DNA from: Pseudobutyrivibrio sp. UBA3626
Lineage (GTDB): Bacteria; Bacillota; Clostridia; Lachnospirales; Lachnospiraceae
DNA: 44,771 bases
Direction of reading: 5' to 3'
Assembly (NCBI GenBank): GCA_002373675.1
Contig: DFLF01000002.1
Span: 1 to 44,771, forward strand
Shown here: positions 1 through 8,340 of the stretch, piece by piece
How positions within the stretch are numbered: the stretch's first letter is position 1
How the letters are laid out: each line of letters starts with the position of its first letter
Notes under the pieces: generated by a model
Seen by the model: the letters and a program-made list of their open reading frames with translations, nothing else
The model's database searches: none
Told to the model about the DNA's origin: nothing
Made by a program: the position numbers and the translations under genes

Positions 1-97
1 TTAGGTAACTAAATAGATTAAAAAAAGCTCTTATTAACATAGGGCTTATTAAAGTGCCTCAAAAATAAACATTTATAATAATTATATATAAAGAAAC

Positions 98-129
98 AGA
101 CCTGCATTGGCAATGGCCAATGCAGGTCT
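98..129. terminator. Perfect 14-bp hairpin, probable terminator of a gene left of the window
   Basis: Bases 98-111 pair perfectly with 116-129 around a four-base loop (AATG). The following sequence is only moderately T-rich (GCTATTTAGAGACTATTTTT). The first 97 bases hold no gene that I can support. A terminator for a gene upstream of the window is the simplest reading. Confidence 0.5.
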
Positions 130-163
130 GCTATTTAGAGACTATTTTTACAGCCCCTTTGTT

Positions 164-903
164 TTGTATCACAGTAAAAAATAAACCACCTGCTATGATA
201 TGCAGGTGGTCCCCAGCTAGCTTTAGCTTCAAGTAATAAAACCTCCAATGTTATAATATGTATTGGTTCGCCAACCGTACAATAATAACAAAGGAGGATA
301 TCCAAATGGATAAAAATAGTTTAGCACATACTAGATGGGAATGTAAGTATCATATTGTATTTGCTCCAAAGTATAGAAGGAAGATAATATACAATAAGAT
401 TAAAGCGGATGTAGCGCATATACTAAGCGAGCTATGCAAGAGGAAAGGCATAGAAATAATAGAAGCCGAAGCACGCCCGGATCATATTCACATGTTTGTT
501 AGGATACCACCAAAGTATAGTGTTTCACAGATAATGGGATATTTGAAGGGAAAGAGTTCTCTAATGATATTTGAAAGGCACGCAAACCTTAAATATAAAT
601 ATGGTAATAGACATTTTTGGTGCAGAGGATATTCTGTTGATACGGTAGGTAAAAATGCAAAGAAAATTGAAGAGTATATTCGTAATCAATTAAAAGAAGA
701 TTTAGAATATGACCAAATAACACTTAAAGAGTATATAGACCCGTTTACGGGTGAGCCGGTGAAATAGGGTGTATCGATGACTCTTTAGAGTCTACCAGAG
801 AATGTAGTGCGGAAGGCGGACTATTCGGTGCCTCTTTAGAGGCAGGCAGGGAACAGCGGCTTATAGCCGCAGAACAAACCACCAGCTAAGCCGGTGGTAA
901 TGA
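164..903 (+). mobile_element. IS200/IS605-family insertion sequence with tnpA only
   Basis: The element has the layout of the IS200 group: no terminal inverted repeats, but a subterminal hairpin at each end. The left hairpin pairs 185-193 with 202-210 (ACCACCTGC/GCAGGTGGT) and the right one pairs 878-883 with 893-898 (ACCACC/GGTGGT). A single Y1 transposase gene lies between. There is no tnpB. The left boundary is set by TTTGTATCACAGTAAAA, which recurs immediately after the right hairpin at the start of a second, truncated copy. Downstream of tnpA the element contains three further small hairpins (779-792, 830-843, 855-869); the first two share the core CTCTTTAGAG. Exact ends are uncertain by a few bases. 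Confidence 0.85.
306..767 (+). CDS. tnpA: IS200-family Y1 transposase TnpA
   Basis: This is a 153-residue single-strand transposase of the HUH/Y1 type that moves IS200/IS605 elements by recognising their end hairpins. Visible family features are the N-terminal strand HIVFAPKYRRK, the HUH motif in ARPDHIHMFV, and a Y1-type catalytic tyrosine region towards the C-terminus (EEYIRNQL). The length is normal for the family (about 150 residues). The start at 306 is preferred over the upstream in-frame ATG at 258 because AAAGGAGG lies just before it and because the second copy at 1031 begins at the equivalent ATG with the same spacing. The gene looks intact, so the element may still be mobile. Confidence 0.93.
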   Translation: MDKNSLAHTRWECKYHIVFAPKYRRKIIYNKIKADVAHILSELCKRKGIEIIEAEARPDHIHMFVRIPPKYSVSQIMGYLKGKSSLMIFERHANLKYKYGNRHFWCRGYSVDTVGKNAKKIEEYIRNQLKEDLEYDQITLKEYIDPFTGEPVK

Positions 904-1105
904 TTTGTATCACAGTAAAAACCAACCACCTGCGGGTGGTTCCCAGTTAGCTTTAGCTTCAAGCAAAAACCTCCCATGTTATAATGTGTGTTGTTCGCCA
1001 ACTGCACTAGAATAACAGAGGAGGATCCAAATGGACAAAAATAGTTTAGCACATACGCGGTGGGAATGTAAGTACCATATCGTATTTAGTAGAAAAGAAA
1101 GGTAA
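904..1105 (+). pseudogene. Truncated second IS200 copy with 24-codon tnpA remnant
   Basis: The sequence repeats the left end of the element at 164, including TTTGTATCACAGTAAAA, a subterminal hairpin (925-930 with 935-940) and the ribosome binding site GAGGAGG. It then encodes only the first residues of TnpA from 1031 (MDKNSLAHTRWECKYHIVF) before SRKER and a stop at 1103-1105. The rest of the gene is missing. The copy has diverged from the intact element at many positions, so it is not a recent duplication. It directly abuts the right hairpin of the intact copy. Confidence 0.8.
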
Positions 1106-1134
1106 TAGAGTATGTTGATGCTAAGTATTTCACA

Positions 1135-1208
1135 GTCGATTCACTACATTTTAAAGTCGATTCAGTATCGTTAGGGAAAGTATATAGGCCGTATAGCCGA
1201 TAAATATA
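1135..1208 (+). promoter_or_regulatory. Paired LytTR-type direct repeats plus sigma-28-like -10 box
   Basis: GTCGATTCACTACA at 1135-1148 is repeated as GTCGATTCAGTATC at 1156-1169, exactly 21 bp apart. GCCGATAA at 1196-1203, a match to the sigma-28 -10 consensus, begins 27 nt after the second repeat ends. The downstream gene is a LytTR regulator, which suggests autoregulation. The same layout recurs at six other places in the window. Confidence 0.7.
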
Positions 1209-1237
1209 TAATAAATGCTTATATGTGAGGTGACAGA

Positions 1238-1948
1238 ATGAGGGTATTTTTATGTGATGACGACACGAGAGATGTCAGCAGGCTGGAAGAATTAATACAC
1301 AGATTTGGAACTGATAACAATATAAAATTTCGTATTGATTCTTATTCCTCTGGAGAAGAGTTACTTGATGATATCCTAACAGAAAAGAATGTGGATATGA
1401 TTTTTCTTGATATCAATCTTGCAAGAATGGACGGGATAGAAATTGCAGGAAAGATTCGTGAGAAAAATGAGAGTGTGCCTATCATATTTATAACGGCTTA
1501 TATCAATTACGCCCTTGATGGTTATAAAGTAAGAGCCAATAGATTTCTTGTAAAAGATGATTTAGAAAATACATTTTCAGAATGTATGGATGATATATGT
1601 AAAGAGATAATTAAGAAAAGGAAATCCATGATGTTTCGGTGCGTGGACGGAGATAGAAGAATTAATCTGTCAGACATTTCTTTTTTTGAAACATCAGGTA
1701 GGCAAGTGATTATTCATAGCGCTGATAAGACATTTCAAATGTATGAAAAGTTAAACTCACTTGAAGAGGAGATGGAAAGCTATGGGTTTATTAGGATTCA
1801 TCGATTCTATCTTGTAAATGTAAGGTATATATCTAATATTCATAATTATGAGCTGTCTCTTACTGATGGAAAAAAGCTACCTATTCCCAAGGGAAGATAT
1901 AAGGAAGTTAGAGTAAAATATACATTGTTTATGGGTGAGGTGTTATGA
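1238..1948 (+). CDS. LytTR-family response regulator (AgrA/ComE type), system 1
   Basis: This 236-residue cytoplasmic regulator has an N-terminal receiver domain (about 1-120) and a C-terminal LytTR DNA-binding domain (about 133-236). Receiver residues are present: acidic pair D7/D8, phospho-acceptor D58 in FLDIN, T86 in FITAY and K106. The proline that normally follows the lysine is replaced by aspartate (FLVKDD). The LytTR part has the typical DISFFETSGR and RIHRFYLVNVRYI segments. Its stop overlaps the start of the sensor kinase by four bases (ATGA), so the two are translationally coupled. The paired repeats at 1135-1169 make autoregulation likely. The start is supported by GTGAGGTGACAG just upstream. 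Confidence 0.92.
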   Translation: MRVFLCDDDTRDVSRLEELIHRFGTDNNIKFRIDSYSSGEELLDDILTEKNVDMIFLDINLARMDGIEIAGKIREKNESVPIIFITAYINYALDGYKVRANRFLVKDDLENTFSECMDDICKEIIKKRKSMMFRCVDGDRRINLSDISFFETSGRQVIIHSADKTFQMYEKLNSLEEEMESYGFIRIHRFYLVNVRYISNIHNYELSLTDGKKLPIPKGRYKEVRVKYTLFMGEVL

Positions 1949-3225
1949 TTGTAGTTTTGTATACCCTTTTTATAGGCGTATTTGAAGTATGGGGACTATT
2001 GTACTTCCTCAATACATATATGGAATGTAGATTTAAGGGAGTTAAGAAAATCATAAGTTATTTGGCATTCTACATTGTGTTTATGGTTGTGGTTATAGTT
2101 TTTTCCAATATACTCACAGGATATGCGGTTATAGCCAAGATATTTTTCATAATAATTGGAATAGCATTATATGGCAGGATTAGTTATAGTCGTGGATTCA
2201 TTACATGCCTTTTCTTTGCCTGCGTGGATTATATATTATTGTTCTATGTGGATTGTGTTTATGTCAGCATAATGGGGATGGATGAAGGGCTTGTTACTTA
2301 TGTAATGGGTATAGTTCTTAGATTGATATGGATTGCATTGCTTGTATTTTTGAGACATAAGACTGGTTTGATTAAGAAGTATCTATATGAGGAGAGGATT
2401 TCTTTAAGAAAGTATTCGTGGCTTCCTGTTTTTTCGGGATTTATTGGTATATATCTGTATGTAATGTTTATATCTAACAATGTACCTAACTATTTCTATG
2501 CTTTTGTGTCACTGGCAATACTTTGTCTCAATGCCTTAGCGTTATTCTTCTTGCAGGATTCTATTGTGCAGGAAGAGAAAATTTATCAATCAGAACGACA
2601 AAATCAAAAGCATAAAAATCAGATGCAGATATTTTATGATAGGCAGGCTTTGTATGATAGGCAGGGTAGAAAGCTTCATGATTACAAGAAGCAGATGATG
2701 ACTGTAAATGAGTTAATTAGAAAAGGGGAGCTTGAGGCTGCACTAGAACAAACTGAGGCGATTACTAAGAATATGTCGGTGGAATTGTCTGAGATAAATG
2801 TGAATCATCCCGTTGTTAATGCCATATTGAATCAGGAATATCGTATAGCTAAAGGGAAAGGTATTGGTATGACATTTTCCATATGTGACTTATCAGGGCT
2901 TACGATTGCAGGAGAGGACATTGTTACAATATTTGGAAATCTTCTGGAAAATGCGATTCAGGCTTGTGAGGTTTTGGTAGAGAAGGGTAATCATCCTACG
3001 GTTCATATTAAAATGGTAAATGCGGATAGTAAGTATATTTTCAATATTAAGAACCCTGTGCCAGAAAAAGTGGAAATAGAAGATAACAATATTGTTTCTA
3101 AGGATTGCAAAGAACATGGAATTGGGCTTCTTAATGTTAGAAGTACGGTAGAAAAGTATAATGGTGATTTTGTTATATCCTGCAACGAGAAAGAGTTTGT
3201 TGCGGTGGTAATGTTGAAGCAATAG
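1945..3225 (+). CDS. GHKL sensor histidine kinase (AgrC-like), system 1
   Basis: This is a 426-residue membrane kinase, the likely partner of the preceding LytTR regulator. The first 205 residues or so form about six hydrophobic segments. The cytoplasmic part has an H-box at GRKLHDYKK (H245), an N-box at FGNLLENAIQA and a G-box at HGIGLLNVRS. This is the HPK10/AgrC arrangement, whose best-studied members detect secreted peptides. No agrB- or agrD-like gene is visible in the window, so the ligand is unknown. It overlaps the regulator gene by four bases. Function as a kinase is well supported by the motifs; the signal is not. Confidence 0.9.
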   Translation: MIVVLYTLFIGVFEVWGLLYFLNTYMECRFKGVKKIISYLAFYIVFMVVVIVFSNILTGYAVIAKIFFIIIGIALYGRISYSRGFITCLFFACVDYILLFYVDCVYVSIMGMDEGLVTYVMGIVLRLIWIALLVFLRHKTGLIKKYLYEERISLRKYSWLPVFSGFIGIYLYVMFISNNVPNYFYAFVSLAILCLNALALFFLQDSIVQEEKIYQSERQNQKHKNQMQIFYDRQALYDRQGRKLHDYKKQMMTVNELIRKGELEAALEQTEAITKNMSVELSEINVNHPVVNAILNQEYRIAKGKGIGMTFSICDLSGLTIAGEDIVTIFGNLLENAIQACEVLVEKGNHPTVHIKMVNADSKYIFNIKNPVPEKVEIEDNNIVSKDCKEHGIGLLNVRSTVEKYNGDFVISCNEKEFVAVVMLKQ

Positions 3226-3250
3226 AAGATGATTTACTGTACATTATTCG

Positions 3251-3320
3251 ATTCACTACGAAAAAATGGCCGTTTACTACATAAGGATTTATTAAGTCAA
3301 TTAATGTTCGAAATACTATA
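3251..3320 (+). promoter_or_regulatory. Paired LytTR-type direct repeats plus -10 box
   Basis: ATTCACTACG (3251-3260) and GTTTACTACA (3272-3281) lie 21 bp apart. A weaker version of the box, TTCGAAAT, occupies 3307-3314, followed by TATATA. This probably drives the operon starting at 3358. Confidence 0.6.
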
Positions 3321-3357
3321 TAGAGAGGTATATGACTTGTGAAGGAGAGCAGTAGAT

Positions 3358-4311
3358 ATGAACATTAATCTTAATACAACATTTACAAATGAAAATATAA
3401 AAGCCGTGAATAATGGTCAGAGTGTTTTGAAAGGTCAGAACAATGTTATTAATGGCAAGACACTTAACCTGGGAAGCAACTTACTTGACGAAAAGAAGGC
3501 TCAAGCCAAGAAGGATGCTATGAAACTCATCCGTAATGCATTTGAAGGCGACCAAAAGATAAGCAATGAATTTAACGAGAAGAAAAGACATGTTGAAGAG
3601 CTTATAAAGGACAAAGGCGAAGCAGATAAGATCATTAATGATATCGAAAATGAAAGAAAGATGCTCAGGGACGAGTATGGACTAACTGAAAATAGTCAAG
3701 AGGAGAAAGAGCTTAAGTTATTAGAAAAAGACTTTAGATCTGGGCTTCCCGGTAGCGACGTATCCCTCTCAGAAGAAGAAAGAAAAGCCGTAGAAGAGAT
3801 AAAAGAAAGAGGTCTCACAGAGTATCAAAGCAGGTCTATGGAAATGCTTGATTATGCGAAGAATTATATTGTAAAATCTTATGCTAATACTCTTGAGATT
3901 CAAGATGAGAATCGTTCTCTCGGAATGATGGAGCGAGAAATGCTTAAAAACACCTCGATGATTGATGTGAAGAAAGAAGCTAAGAAATTAGAAGAGGAAG
4001 CGAATGAGCAGGTAGTAACTATTGCTATGGACGAGGCTAAAGATAATATTGATTCTGACATTGAAGAGAAGAAGGAAGAAGCAGAGAGAATCAAAGAGAA
4101 AAAAGAGGAAATTGAAGAAAGAATTGACGAATCTAAAAAACGTAGAGATGAAATAAGAGATTTTTCAGAGAAAATACTTGATGGAGCAGAATCAATGTCT
4201 AATATTACTTCGAGTGTAGAAGAGGCACAACAGGAAGTAAAAGAAATGATGTCGAAGATGAATATACTTGAAGAGGACATCAAAGGTATTACTGTTGATG
4301 ATAATAGGTAG
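3358..4311 (+). CDS. Coiled-coil protein of unknown function in LytTR regulon
   Basis: This is a 317-residue, highly charged protein with no signal peptide or membrane segment. The N-terminus is asparagine-rich (NLNTTFTNEN), followed by a lysine/glutamate-rich helical body. Residues from about 205 to 310 are nearly continuous coiled coil, made of EKKEEAERIKEKKEEIEER-type heptads. I recall similar unannotated proteins in other Lachnospiraceae but know no function. It sits directly behind a paired-repeat promoter and is the first gene of a two-gene unit with the gene at 4334 (22-nt gap). GGAG before the ATG supports the start. The lack of a Sec signal and the neighbouring FliD-like genes allow flagellar-type export or a cytoplasmic role; neither is shown. 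Confidence 0.8.
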   Translation: MNINLNTTFTNENIKAVNNGQSVLKGQNNVINGKTLNLGSNLLDEKKAQAKKDAMKLIRNAFEGDQKISNEFNEKKRHVEELIKDKGEADKIINDIENERKMLRDEYGLTENSQEEKELKLLEKDFRSGLPGSDVSLSEEERKAVEEIKERGLTEYQSRSMEMLDYAKNYIVKSYANTLEIQDENRSLGMMEREMLKNTSMIDVKKEAKKLEEEANEQVVTIAMDEAKDNIDSDIEEKKEEAERIKEKKEEIEERIDESKKRRDEIRDFSEKILDGAESMSNITSSVEEAQQEVKEMMSKMNILEEDIKGITVDDNR

Positions 4312-4333
4312 ATGTGTCGGGAGGAATATAAGT

Positions 4334-5044
4334 ATGAATGGTATAAACCCAGTTGGAATTGATAAAACGGCTGATTACTTTAATAATTTACAAGAGACAT
4401 TTAAAGAAAGAATCAATACGAAAGAAAATCAGGGTGCTTTATCTTCAAATGCCATAAGTAATGGAGAACCATTAAAGGTGGAAATTTCTTCAAGGGGACT
4501 TGAAATGTCTGAAGAAGTGAAAAGAGGAGAGATGCCTAAAGGAGCGATTAGACAGCTTGAGAGAGAGCCTTTGACAAAAGAGCAATTAAGAAGCGTACCA
4601 TCAGGTCGATATGGTGAAGAAATCCTTTCTAAAATGCAAAAAGTCGATCCGGTCGCGTATGAGAAATACGAAAAGATAAGAGAAAATAGAGAAGCCAGCC
4701 CAAAAGGAATAAATGATGAAGCTCTTTTCATTACTAGGTGGGCAATGAGAGATGAATTGCCTAACTTATCTTGTTGGGAAGATATTGATAAGAGAGATAA
4801 GGATATCAAAGTATCATTAGAAGGATTATCCGATAAAGCCAGTCAAACGACTACAATGGATACAAATAATGTGGACAGAGAAATAGAAAAGCTTAAGAAT
4901 AAAAAGGCACAATTAGAGCAACAGCTTTATTCTGTGGGTGAAACAAAGAAGAAAGAGTTGGAACAGGAACTTAGACAGGTAGAAGCTGAACTTGCTCAAA
5001 AGGATAATGATGCATACAGGAGGCATAATGCGGTGGTTTCATGA
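4334..5044 (+). CDS. Protein of unknown function with C-terminal coiled coil
   Basis: This is a 236-residue protein that I cannot assign to a named family. The first 100 residues are polar and low in hydrophobics, starting MNGINPVGIDKTADYFNN. The middle contains a compact part with tryptophans (ITRWAMRDELPNLSCWEDI). The last 45 residues form a coiled coil ending in ELAQKDNDAYRRHNAVVS. That tail is, from memory, shared by a number of unannotated clostridial proteins. The start at 4334 is chosen over an upstream in-frame ATG at 4268 because GGGAGG lies 10 bases before it and the longer version would overlap the preceding gene. It is probably co-transcribed with the coiled-coil gene at 3358. Confidence 0.78.
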   Translation: MNGINPVGIDKTADYFNNLQETFKERINTKENQGALSSNAISNGEPLKVEISSRGLEMSEEVKRGEMPKGAIRQLEREPLTKEQLRSVPSGRYGEEILSKMQKVDPVAYEKYEKIRENREASPKGINDEALFITRWAMRDELPNLSCWEDIDKRDKDIKVSLEGLSDKASQTTTMDTNNVDREIEKLKNKKAQLEQQLYSVGETKKKELEQELRQVEAELAQKDNDAYRRHNAVVS

Positions 5045-5063
5045 GAGGAATAGAATATAGTCC

Positions 5064-5136
5064 GTTCGTTACATTTTTTTGTCGATTCATTACATCTGTA
5101 TTATGATTTTTTCGGTATTTCCGAAATATGTATTAA
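5064..5136 (+). promoter_or_regulatory. Paired LytTR-type direct repeats plus -10 box
   Basis: GTTCGTTACA (5064-5073) and ATTCATTACA (5085-5094) are 21 bp apart, separated by a T-run. TCCGAAAT lies at 5120-5127 and TATTAA at 5131-5136. The whole block is nearly identical to the one at 6329, which suggests recent duplication of promoter and leader. Confidence 0.7.
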
Positions 5137-5168
5137 GAAATACATTGGAAAGAAAACAGCCACGGAAG

Positions 5169-5207
5169 GCATCTGTTATTAACTGAAAAGTTAATGCAGG
5201 TGCTTTT
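5169..5207 (+). terminator. Intrinsic-terminator-like hairpin in the 5' leader of the 5264 gene
   Basis: GCATCTG (5169-5175) pairs with CAGGTGC (5197-5203) and ATTAAC (5178-5183) pairs with GTTAAT (5190-5195). The stem is followed by TTTT. It lies about 40 nt after the predicted promoter and before the gene, so it could be an attenuator or the end of a short RNA. A homologous hairpin occurs at 6435. Confidence 0.7.
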
Positions 5208-5263
5208 AATTTGCTACTAACAATAAGGTTGTCAGTAAAAATAACGGAAACGAGGTAAAAATC

Positions 5264-6325
5264 ATGTCAAGTGTTATAGGCACAGATGGAACAATAGAAT
5301 TCACATATTATAATCAAAGGAGTCAAAAGGAGACGATTAGATTAAGGCAGGATACTTCCGGTGAACTTCTTAGAGTAAATGACGATGGCGCTGAAGAATT
5401 CATGTACAAATATGAGGGTGTGGGGATATTTACCACACCACTTCCTTCTGAAAACTATAATGACATTATAAGTAAAATGAAGAATAGTGCCAATTCGACA
5501 ATTGGATGGAATACCGTTTTCAATGAGTCGTTTAATTTAATGAAAGATTATTATGCCGGAAATAAGGGTTCCGATGATGTAAAGTCTTATATTAGAAACC
5601 TATGTAAGTGTAACGGCAATAATGAGGTGGCAAAAGCACAGGCAAGTAAGACGTTGTCTCTTGTTTATGAATATATGTCGAGGGCTAATTCACATAATGC
5701 TGTGAATCAGAATATGTCTGAAGCAGAGAAAATGATTGTTGATACGGGGATTCGAAAGGATGCGGGGAACCAGTTTAGTAATCTAAAAGGTTTTGTGTAT
5801 TACAATGCTGATTATTACTATTCATATATAGATATGCAGGATTTGTTTAAGGAAACTATAAGCGAGCTGGCTTCAGAATATGGGATAGATGAACCTGTCT
5901 ATGAGACTCTTGATAAAAGTAATCGTTTTCCGGATGGCGGTACAACATATAATGGCGTATGGAACCACGAAACGTATAATGAAAATGTATTACATTATCT
6001 AAATGAGTATAAGTTTTTTGATGAGAATTATGTTCCTGAAGAAGGCTTTTTGTTCTGTGAGTCAGAATTAAGATATGATGATGCAACTGATTTGAAGAGA
6101 ATGGCAACTGAGATTAAAAGATATGTGACTGAAAAAATCAGAAAGACAAGTCAAAAGGGTAAAAATTTTCTGGTCGAATTGTCAAAACATAACATGCAAG
6201 ACTTGAGCGATGTAAAAAAATCAAGGAACCTAATACGAAAGTATTTTGGTGATAATGATATTATTTATCAGAATGTACGAGACAGAAGATGGACGGGCGA
6301 TTACTTTGGATTGATACTTTATTAG
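5264..6325 (+). CDS. Protein of unknown function in LytTR regulon
   Basis: This is a 353-residue, tyrosine- and asparagine-rich soluble protein with no signal peptide or obvious membrane segment. I do not recognise a catalytic motif. The N-terminal 60 residues look like beta structure (IEFTYYNQRSQKETIRLRQD); the rest looks helical. Two cysteines lie close together in RNLCKCNGNN. The start is supported by GAGG a few bases upstream. The gene stands alone between two near-identical LytTR promoter/leader blocks (5064 and 6329). Its own leader is about 130 nt long and contains a terminator-like hairpin, so expression may depend on read-through. Codon use resembles that of neighbouring cluster genes. 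Confidence 0.75.
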   Translation: MSSVIGTDGTIEFTYYNQRSQKETIRLRQDTSGELLRVNDDGAEEFMYKYEGVGIFTTPLPSENYNDIISKMKNSANSTIGWNTVFNESFNLMKDYYAGNKGSDDVKSYIRNLCKCNGNNEVAKAQASKTLSLVYEYMSRANSHNAVNQNMSEAEKMIVDTGIRKDAGNQFSNLKGFVYYNADYYYSYIDMQDLFKETISELASEYGIDEPVYETLDKSNRFPDGGTTYNGVWNHETYNENVLHYLNEYKFFDENYVPEEGFLFCESELRYDDATDLKRMATEIKRYVTEKIRKTSQKGKNFLVELSKHNMQDLSDVKKSRNLIRKYFGDNDIIYQNVRDRRWTGDYFGLILY

Positions 6326-6328
6326 TTT

Positions 6329-6400
6329 ATTCAATACATTTTTTTGTCGATTCATTACATCTGTATTAAGTCTTTTTCACTATTTCCGAAATAAGTATTA
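6329..6400 (+). promoter_or_regulatory. Paired LytTR-type direct repeats plus -10 box
   Basis: ATTCAATACA (6329-6338) and ATTCATTACA (6350-6359) are 21 bp apart. TCCGAAAT (6385-6392) is followed by a TATTA stretch. The block is a close relative of the one at 5064, including the T-run between the repeats. Confidence 0.7.
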
Positions 6401-6434
6401 AGAAATACGATGGAACTAAAAGCAGCCATGGAAG

Positions 6435-6474
6435 GCATCTGTCATTAACTGAAATGTTAATGCAGGTGCTTTTT
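6435..6474 (+). terminator. Intrinsic-terminator-like hairpin in the leader of the 6596 gene
   Basis: GCATCTG (6435-6441) pairs with CAGGTGC (6463-6469) and ATTAAC (6444-6449) pairs with GTTAAT (6456-6461); TTTTT follows. The stem is conserved with 5169-5207 while the T-tail here is stronger. Transcription from 6329 that stops here would give an RNA of about 75 nt. Confidence 0.75.
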
Positions 6475-6491
6475 ATTTATAAAAAAAAGAA

Positions 6492-6581
6492 GCCACTCGG
6501 ACCTTTCTGTGGACTAATGACATTAGACGAAAGTCAGATTGTATAGGGGAGTGGCGTGACTCTGACCGACAGATGAGTCAC
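6492..6581 (+). promoter_or_regulatory. Structured leader RNA candidate upstream of the 6596 gene
   Basis: GCCACTC (6492-6498) can pair with GAGTGGC (6549-6555), enclosing CTTTC/GAAAG (6503-6507/6529-6533) and CTAATG/CATTAG (6514-6519/6521-6526). A second hairpin GTGACTC/GAGTCAC (6556-6562/6575-6581) ends directly before the ribosome binding site AAAGGAG. I do not recognise a known riboswitch class. Confidence 0.45.
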
Positions 6582-6595
6582 AGAAAGGAGAAAAT

Positions 6596-8323
6596 ATGGC
6601 AATAGCGGGACTGGGAACTTATCAAAGTTCAAGTATGTATTACACGTCAAACTGTAATGTTGAAAACTTTAATCCCAATGGAAAGTTTTTCAATCAAAAG
6701 ATGTCATTTCTTATGAAGAACGGCGATGTGGTACAAAATGATGATGGTAGCAGTGTGAGTGCGGATAATGAGAAGAACTCAGGGATTGAATTTGGTTCTT
6801 TAACACGGATTCCGGTGATGCCGAAAGCTTATGGCGAGATGGCATCATACACCAGATGTATTTCTGCCAGCATCAACACTAAGGAAATGCAGGCAACGAA
6901 GAACGAAGCCGGGGAAGTAATGTATTCCTATAAGGAGACATCGCTTTCTTTCGATATAGTTATCAATTCTGATGGAACGGACAAGACATACACCATCAAA
7001 GGAATTGATGAGAATGGTGACGAGTTCGAGAGAGAATTTGATCCCTATAATCTCGATAAGGAAGAAATGGATTATCCTGAATTCTCTGCTCTTTGTATGT
7101 ATATAAGACAGACGGATGAAACGGCGGACCTTATAGCAAGTAGTTACTTTACAGACACAAGCTGCTTTGACGGAATATTTGATAGGGGAGATCGTGTGGG
7201 TCTGTTAGAGCAGTATGCAGATGAGTACGGCGACACCATGCCGAAGCTTGCAGGACTGGCACAGAAGCTGTTTGAATCTATTAATTCATTTTTTGAAAAT
7301 GCCATGAAAGAAAATGAGGAAGATTTAGATATTCCCAATACTGTAGTATCGCGTCATAACGAATATACTGATCCTGATACCGGGAAGAAGGTTCCTGTGG
7401 ATGTTCAGTATATAACATTATATACTGATGAGGGAATATCTTGTAAGAAGATTTCCAACGTGAATGGTGAGACGAAGGAAAGAGATTTATGGGAAATGTC
7501 TTATGATTCTCCGGAGAGCAGGGAAAAGATTAGGAAGTTTCTTAATAGCTTTGATAAGGATGAGAAACTTACCTTTGCATCGCAAGAGAGCTTCTGGAAA
7601 GATTTCATGAAGGATGATTTTGATATAGAAGGCTTTCGCCAGTATTATGACACATTAGTTGACGGACACATTGACATTGAAAAGCTCAAGGCAGAAGGAA
7701 AGACGCTTCGAGATGCGTTTAATGAGCCGTATCATGACTATATCAATAATACACATTTCATAAGAAAAGTGATGACAGAGAAAGAGTTACGCGATGAATG
7801 GAATGCGAAGATAGAAGCAAATCAAAAGGCTTTGAAGAATAGTAAGATAGGAAATAATACTAATGCCACATCTCGCTCAACATCATCTAATAATGGCAAG
7901 AACATAGGTGTAATGACAATTGGAAGTCAGGGTTATATTGCGAGATATGCTGACTCATCAACGGACGCAGATCCGGTGGTTAAGGTTGGTGAATATGAGG
8001 TTCATGTAAATAAGGTTGATCCGAAGAATGCGACCGAGATAGAAATGTTTGCCCTGACTTCATATATGGATGATAAAGGGTTAACGGATAATACGGGAAT
8101 GAAATCATTTAACAAGATGAGAGCATATTCTAAGCAGGCAGAGTATAACGGATTTGTTGACGGAATTGCTGATTCGGATAATGCTTGGTCAATGAGCAGG
8201 AATTGGATTTCGATTCTTGAAAATGCCAAGGATTCATATTTCAGAATGCCAGAAACATACAAGCAGGGCCTAAGTGCAGAAAGATTAATTGGAAGATTGA
8301 TGAAACAGTATAATTCGTTGTAA
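6596..8323 (+). CDS. Large protein of unknown function in LytTR regulon
   Basis: This 575-residue protein is the largest product of the cluster. The N-terminus is serine/tyrosine-rich without a Sec signal (MAIAGLGTYQSSSMYYTSN). Residues about 120-150 look like a beta sandwich with acidic loops (SFDIVINSDGTDKTYTIKG). A low-complexity serine/asparagine linker at about 415-440 separates a C-terminal part of about 130 residues ending in LIGRLMKQYNSL. I recall similar unannotated proteins in Butyrivibrio and Roseburia relatives but no function. AAAGGAG upstream supports the start. It has its own LytTR promoter and the most elaborate leader in the cluster. The N-terminal style matches the 9341 product, which suggests both are exported the same way, perhaps flagellar; this is inference. 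Confidence 0.78.
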   Translation: MAIAGLGTYQSSSMYYTSNCNVENFNPNGKFFNQKMSFLMKNGDVVQNDDGSSVSADNEKNSGIEFGSLTRIPVMPKAYGEMASYTRCISASINTKEMQATKNEAGEVMYSYKETSLSFDIVINSDGTDKTYTIKGIDENGDEFEREFDPYNLDKEEMDYPEFSALCMYIRQTDETADLIASSYFTDTSCFDGIFDRGDRVGLLEQYADEYGDTMPKLAGLAQKLFESINSFFENAMKENEEDLDIPNTVVSRHNEYTDPDTGKKVPVDVQYITLYTDEGISCKKISNVNGETKERDLWEMSYDSPESREKIRKFLNSFDKDEKLTFASQESFWKDFMKDDFDIEGFRQYYDTLVDGHIDIEKLKAEGKTLRDAFNEPYHDYINNTHFIRKVMTEKELRDEWNAKIEANQKALKNSKIGNNTNATSRSTSSNNGKNIGVMTIGSQGYIARYADSSTDADPVVKVGEYEVHVNKVDPKNATEIEMFALTSYMDDKGLTDNTGMKSFNKMRAYSKQAEYNGFVDGIADSDNAWSMSRNWISILENAKDSYFRMPETYKQGLSAERLIGRLMKQYNSL

Positions 8324-8340
8324 TAGGTATAATGGAAGCT

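Noticed and set aside
861..1052. Minus-strand open frame across the IS200 junction
   Set aside because: It covers the end hairpins of both IS copies and would be an accident of that sequence.
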